In this document: positions 60,460 through 64,000 of the stretch, piece by piece
Numbering within the stretch: the first letter of the stretch is position 1
Layout: each line of letters starts with the position of its first letter
Origin: Geodermatophilus nigrescens
Lineage (GTDB): Bacteria; Actinomycetota; Actinomycetes; Mycobacteriales; Geodermatophilaceae
NCBI RefSeq assembly: GCF_900129495.1
Contig: NZ_FQVX01000003.1
Coordinates: 930,001 to 994,000 of the forward strand
Direction of reading: 5' to 3'
Length of the DNA stretch: 64,000 bases
Notes under the pieces: generated by a model
What the model was told of the DNA's origin: nothing
The model's database searches: none
Seen by the model: only the letters and a program-made list of their open reading frames with translations
Position numbers and translations under genes: made by a program

Positions 60460-61952
60460 GCGACCTCACCGCCCTGACCGCCGTCGAGCTGCAGGCGGCG
60501 CTGTCCGCCGGCGAGACCTCCGCCGTCGAGGTCACCCGCGCGCACCTCGACCGGATCGCCGCCGAGGACGGCGCCCTCGGCGCCTACCTCTTCGTCGACG
60601 ACGACGCCGCGCTCGCCCGCGCCGCCGAGATCGACGCCTCCGGCGCCGCCGGCACCGGCCTGGCCGGCATCCCCGTGGCGCTCAAGGACGTCTTCGTCAC
60701 CGAGGGCGTGCCCACCACCAGCGGCTCGCGGATCCTCGAGGGCTGGCGCCCGCCGTACTCGGCCACCGTCGCCACCCGGCTGCAGGAGGCCGGCACGGTG
60801 CTGCTCGGCAAGACCAACATGGACGAGTTCGCCATGGGGTCCTCCACCGAGAACTCCGCCTACCGGCCCACCCGCAACCCCTGGGACCACGACCGGATCC
60901 CCGGCGGCTCCTCGGGTGGGTCGAGCGCCGCGGTCGCCGGCCGGCTCGCGCCGCTCGCGCTCGGCACCGACACCGGCGGCTCGATCCGGCAGCCGGCCGC
61001 CGTCACCGGGCTCGTCGGGCACAAGCCGACCTACGGCTCGGTGTCGCGCTACGGCCTCATCGCCTTCTCCTCGAGCCTCGACCAGGCCGGCCCGATGGCC
61101 CGCACGGTCATGGACGCCGCCCTGCTGCACGAGGCCATCGGCGGCCACGACCCGCGCGACTCCACGAGCATCGACGCGCCCGTCCCCACCGTCGTCGAGG
61201 CGGCCCGCCGCGGCGCCACCGGCGACCTGGCCGGCCTGCGCGTCGGCGTCGTCCGGGAGCTCGGCGGCGAGGGCGCCCGCGAGGGCTACGAGCAGGGCGT
61301 GCTCGACCGGTTCGCCGAGGCGGTCGCGCTGCTGGAGGCCGCCGGCGCCGAGGTGCGCGAGGTGACCTGCCCGTCGTTCGGGCTGGCGCTGCCCGCGTAC
61401 TACCTGATCGCGCCGAGCGAGGCGTCGTCGAACCTGGCCCGCTTCGAGGGCATGCGGTTCGGCATCCGCGTGGGCGACGACGGCAGCCGCGACGTCGACG
61501 AGGTCATGGCGCTCACCCGCGAGCAGGGCTTCGGCCCCGAGGTGAAGCGCCGGATCATCCTCGGCACCTACGCGCTGTCGGCCGGCTACTACGACGCCTA
61601 CTACGGGCAGGCGCAGAAGGTGCGCACGCTGATCACCCGCGACTTCACCGCCGCGTTCGACGGCGGCGTCGACGTCCTGGTCAGCCCCACCAGCCCGACC
61701 GTGGCCTGGTCGATCGGCGCCCGCGTCGACGACCCGCTGGCCATGTACGCCGCCGACCTGTGCACCCTGCCGGCGAGCCTCGCCGGCGTCCCGGCGATCT
61801 CGGTGCCGTGCGGCCTGTCCGACGGCCTGCCGGTGGGCCTGCAGGTGATGGCGCCCGCGCTGGCCGACGACCGCTGCTACCGCGTCGCCGCCGCCGTCGA
61901 GGCCGCCCAGGGCGCGCCGCTCACCGACCGCCTCGCGGAGCGTGCCGCGTGA
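60456..61952 (+). CDS. gatA: Asp-tRNA(Asn)/Glu-tRNA(Gln) amidotransferase subunit A
   Basis: GatA is the glutaminase/amidase that delivers ammonia to GatB. The 498-residue amidase-signature protein has the triad residues: Lys in IPVALKDVF, Ser in [12 protein letters not shown] and Ser in [13 protein letters not shown]. The GTG overlaps gatC by 4 bp, and its stop overlaps the next small gene by 4 bp. gatA is separated from gatB by that gene. Confidence 0.96.
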   Translation: MSDLTALTAVELQAALSAGETSAVEVTRAHLDRIAAEDGALGAYLFVDDDAALARAAEIDASGAAGTGLAGIPVALKDVFVTEGVPTTSGSRILEGWRPPYSATVATRLQEAGTVLLGKTNMDEFAMGSSTENSAYRPTRNPWDHDRIPGGSSGGSSAAVAGRLAPLALGTDTGGSIRQPAAVTGLVGHKPTYGSVSRYGLIAFSSSLDQAGPMARTVMDAALLHEAIGGHDPRDSTSIDAPVPTVVEAARRGATGDLAGLRVGVVRELGGEGAREGYEQGVLDRFAEAVALLEAAGAEVREVTCPSFGLALPAYYLIAPSEASSNLARFEGMRFGIRVGDDGSRDVDEVMALTREQGFGPEVKRRIILGTYALSAGYYDAYYGQAQKVRTLITRDFTAAFDGGVDVLVSPTSPTVAWSIGARVDDPLAMYAADLCTLPASLAGVPAISVPCGLSDGLPVGLQVMAPALADDRCYRVAAAVEAAQGAPLTDRLAERAA

Positions 61953-62131
61953 ACGGCGCCCTCAAGGCCGCCTGGGGCCTGACCGCGTTCGTCGTCCTCG
62001 CCGGGCTCGTGCTCTGGCTGACCACCGGCCGCGCGGTGTTCGCCGTCTTCATCGTCCTGGGGCTGCTGACCGGCGTCGGCGCCTGGCTGACCGGGCGCAG
62101 CACCGCCCCGAAGGGAGACCCCACCCCGTGA
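61949..62131 (+). CDS. Small two-helix membrane protein between gatA and gatB
   Basis: The 60-residue protein has two hydrophobic segments ([18 protein letters not shown] and [20 protein letters not shown]) and a short polar C-terminus, so it should span the membrane twice. Its GTG overlaps gatA and its TGA overlaps gatB, both by 4 bp, so it is co-translated with the amidotransferase genes. I do not recognise the family. In M. tuberculosis pfkA lies between gatA and gatB. Confidence 0.7.
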   Translation: MNGALKAAWGLTAFVVLAGLVLWLTTGRAVFAVFIVLGLLTGVGAWLTGRSTAPKGDPTP

Positions 62132-63633
62132 GCGAGACCCGCAGCGAGACCCTGGTCGAGTTCGACGACGTCCTCACCCGGTACGAGCCGGTCATCGGCC
62201 TGGAGACCCACGTCGAGCTGGGCACCGAGTCGAAGATGTTCTGCGGCTGCGCGACCACCTTCGGCGCCGAGCCCAACACGCAGACCTGCCCGGTGTGCCT
62301 CGGCCTGCCCGGCTCGCTGCCGGTGGCCAACGCCGCCGCCGTCGAGTCGACGATCCGCATCGGCCTCGCGCTGGGCTGCCGGATCGCGTCCTGGTCGCGC
62401 TTCGCCCGGAAGAACTACTTCTACCCGGACATCCCGAAGGGCTTCCAGACCAGCCAGTACGACGAGCCGCTGTGCACCGCCGGGCACCTCGACGTCGAGG
62501 TCGACGGCGAGACCTACCGCGTGGAGATCGAGCGGGTGCACCTCGAGGAGGACACCGGCAAGAACCTGCACGTCGGCGGCGCCACCGGCCGCATCCACGG
62601 CGCCGACCACTCGCTGGTCGACTTCAACCGCGCCGGCATCCCGCTGGTCGAGATCGTCACCCGCCCGGTCGCCGGCGCCGGTGCGAAGGCCCCCGAGGTC
62701 GCCCGCGCCTACGTGACCGAGCTGCGCGAGATCATCCAGGCGCTCGGCGCCTCCGACGTCCGGATGGAGCAGGGCAGCCTGCGCTGCGACGTCAACACCT
62801 CGCTCGCGCCGATCGGCAGCCTGGAGTGGGGGACCCGCACCGAGACCAAGAACGTCAACTCGCTGCGGTCGGTGGAGCGTTCGGTGCGCTACGAGATGCG
62901 CCGCCAGGCCGCCGTCCTCGACGCGGGCGGGCGGGTCGTGCAGGAGACCCGGCACTTCCACGAGGACACCGGCAGCACCTCGTCCGGGCGGAGCAAGGAG
63001 GAGGCCACCGACTACCGGTACTTCCCCGAGCCCGACCTCGTGCCGCTCGCGCCCGACGCCGAGTGGATCGAGAAGCTGGCGGCCGGCCTGCCCGAGCTGC
63101 CCGCCGCCCGCCGCCGCCGGCTGCAGGAGGAGTGGGGCCTGTCGGCCACCGAGCTGACCTGGCTGGTCAACGCCGGGGCGCTCGGGCTGGTCGAGCAGAC
63201 CGTCGCCGCCGGGGCCACGCCGGCCGACGCCCGCAAGTGGTGGCTGGGGGAGCTGGCGCGCCGGGCCAACGACGCCGGCGTCGAGCTGGCCGACCTCGCC
63301 GTCACCCCGGCCCAGGTCGCCGAGCTGACCGCGCTGGTCGCCGAGGGCACGATCAACGACAAGCTGGCCCGCCAGGCGCTCGACGGCGTGCTGGCCGGCG
63401 AGGGCGACCCGCGCGCCGTCGTCGAGGCCCGCGGCCTGGCGGTGATGGGGGAGTCCGACGAGCTGGTCGCCGCCGTCGAGGCCGCGATCGCCGGCGCGCC
63501 GGACGTCGTGGAGAAGGTGCGCGGCGGGAAGGTCCAGGCGCTCGGCGCGCTCGTGGGCGCGGTCATGAAGACCACCCGCGGCCAGGCCGACGCCGCGACC
63601 GTTCGCCGGATGCTCGAGGAGCGCGTGCGATGA
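62128..63633 (+). CDS. gatB: Asp-tRNA(Asn)/Glu-tRNA(Gln) amidotransferase subunit B
   Basis: GatB activates and binds the mischarged tRNA and joins it to the ammonia from GatA. The 501-residue protein has the family start [15 protein letters not shown], the zinc-site Cys residues in [11 protein letters not shown] and [28 protein letters not shown], and the C-terminal tail domain ([16 protein letters not shown]). AAGGGAGA lies about 11 nt before the GTG. Confidence 0.96.
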   Translation: MSETRSETLVEFDDVLTRYEPVIGLETHVELGTESKMFCGCATTFGAEPNTQTCPVCLGLPGSLPVANAAAVESTIRIGLALGCRIASWSRFARKNYFYPDIPKGFQTSQYDEPLCTAGHLDVEVDGETYRVEIERVHLEEDTGKNLHVGGATGRIHGADHSLVDFNRAGIPLVEIVTRPVAGAGAKAPEVARAYVTELREIIQALGASDVRMEQGSLRCDVNTSLAPIGSLEWGTRTETKNVNSLRSVERSVRYEMRRQAAVLDAGGRVVQETRHFHEDTGSTSSGRSKEEATDYRYFPEPDLVPLAPDAEWIEKLAAGLPELPAARRRRLQEEWGLSATELTWLVNAGALGLVEQTVAAGATPADARKWWLGELARRANDAGVELADLAVTPAQVAELTALVAEGTINDKLARQALDGVLAGEGDPRAVVEARGLAVMGESDELVAAVEAAIAGAPDVVEKVRGGKVQALGALVGAVMKTTRGQADAATVRRMLEERVR

Positions 63634-63689
63634 CACTGCGGTCCTACCGGACCGCACCGCGGCCACGTGCCGTCCCCGACGTGCGCTGA
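63630..63689 (+). CDS. Possible 19-residue ORF coupled to gatB
   Basis: An ATG overlaps the gatB stop by 4 bp (ATGA) and opens a 19-codon frame rich in Arg and Pro ([19 protein letters not shown]). The overlap matches the coupling style of this operon, but the length and composition give no support. It may be chance. Confidence 0.2.
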   Translation: MTLRSYRTAPRPRAVPDVR

Positions 63690-63754
63690 GCCCGTCCGCC
63701 GCACCCGCCGGGGACCCCTCCGGGGCCCGCCACCGGGCACGGCACCGCGGGCCG

Positions 63755-64000
63755 CTACAACGGCGAGTTGCCGGTCGAGGACGGCGGCAGGATGCGCAGC
63801 ACCTTGTCGTCGTCCTCGGCGGGCGCGCCGATCCCGTCTCGGTTCGACGTGGTGATCCACAGCGCGCCCTCGCCGTCGAGGACGACGGTGCGCAGCCGGC
63901 CGTAGCGCCCGGTGAGCAGCTGCTCGGGCTCCTCGCTCACGGTGCCCTCGCCGTCGACCTGGACGACGGTCACCTGCTGCCCGTCGAGGGTGCCGAGGAA
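63755..64000 (-). CDS. Glucose/sorbosone dehydrogenase-like protein (partial, C-terminal end)
   Basis: Only the last 81 residues are present; the gene starts beyond the right edge. Segments LTGRYGRLRTVVLDGEGALWITTSNRDG and DDDKVLRI fit the PQQ-dependent sugar dehydrogenase (GSDH) beta-propeller family. In M. tuberculosis the GSDH-like lipoprotein gene lppZ lies close to gatB, so this may be its counterpart. Substrate and cofactor unknown. Confidence 0.75.
   Translation of the reverse strand, partial: FLGTLDGQQVTVVQVDGEGTVSEEPEQLLTGRYGRLRTVVLDGEGALWITTSNRDGIGAPAEDDDKVLRILPPSSTGNSPL

Overview
The window is a gene-dense, very GC-rich stretch of an actinobacterial chromosome. GTG starts, 4-bp stop/start overlaps and leaderless -10 hexamers are common. 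NucS instead of MutS/MutL, a complete GlgE/TreS/maltokinase/GlgB alpha-glucan cluster, crotonyl-CoA carboxylase/reductase, GatCAB and a DivIVA-like coiled-coil protein all fit an actinobacterium. A Geodermatophilaceae-type organism (Blastococcus, Geodermatophilus or Modestobacter relatives) is my best guess from overall character, not from a search. No rRNA, tRNA, CRISPR array, prophage or insertion sequence was seen, and no gap between genes exceeds 300 bp.

Layout. 1-7.4 kb: tail of a B12-dependent acyl-CoA mutase, a GAF-EAL c-di-GMP phosphodiesterase, DUF2071, an enoyl-CoA hydratase-like protein, a Nudix-like protein, a lipoprotein, nucS, and a tandem-fused 3-hydroxyacyl-CoA dehydrogenase. 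7-11.5 kb: envelope genes (sortase, DUF4397 surface protein, one-TM protein, DivIVA-like protein). 11.7-16 kb: ethylmalonyl/methylmalonyl-CoA metabolism (ccr, epimerase, thiolase, meaB). 16-23 kb: FAD oxidoreductase, DUF559 protein between palindromes, MarR regulator, thioredoxin-TPR protein, two tandem paralogous lipoprotein metallopeptidases. 23-37.6 kb: glycogen/trehalose metabolism (glgB, maltokinase, treS and glgE on one strand, glgP divergent, an FHA protein, glgX). 37.7-43.4 kb: an ABC ATPase, an enoyl-CoA hydratase, and a four-gene ABC importer whose first permease seems to start at CTG. 43.4-47 kb: a receptor-type Ser/Thr kinase with a beta-propeller, divergent from a Cds1-like PLP enzyme. 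47-64 kb: etfBA, MFS transporter, cysteine desulfurase, mnmA, MetE-like protein, ligA, (PPOX protein, frameshifted methyltransferase, DUF222-HNH protein), ACT protein, gatCA, a small membrane protein, gatB and a sugar-dehydrogenase-like protein. From memory this last block resembles the M. tuberculosis fixA/fixB-iscS-trmU-Rv3015c-ligA-Rv3013-gatCAB-lppZ neighbourhood.

How it fits together. The acyl-CoA genes (mutase, 3HCDH, ccr, epimerase, thiolase, meaB, hydratases, etfBA) suggest fatty-acid and C2/C4 assimilation. Three of these transcription units (3HCDH, ccr, etfBA), more than 40 kb apart, carry the same rare palindrome GTTACC-N4-GGTAAC or a close variant over a putative -10 element. This points to one undescribed acyl-CoA regulon and is the most interesting signal in the window. 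Other points are a histone-H1-like tail on GlgB, a LexA-like box over the start of the DUF222-HNH gene, and widespread leaderless transcription.
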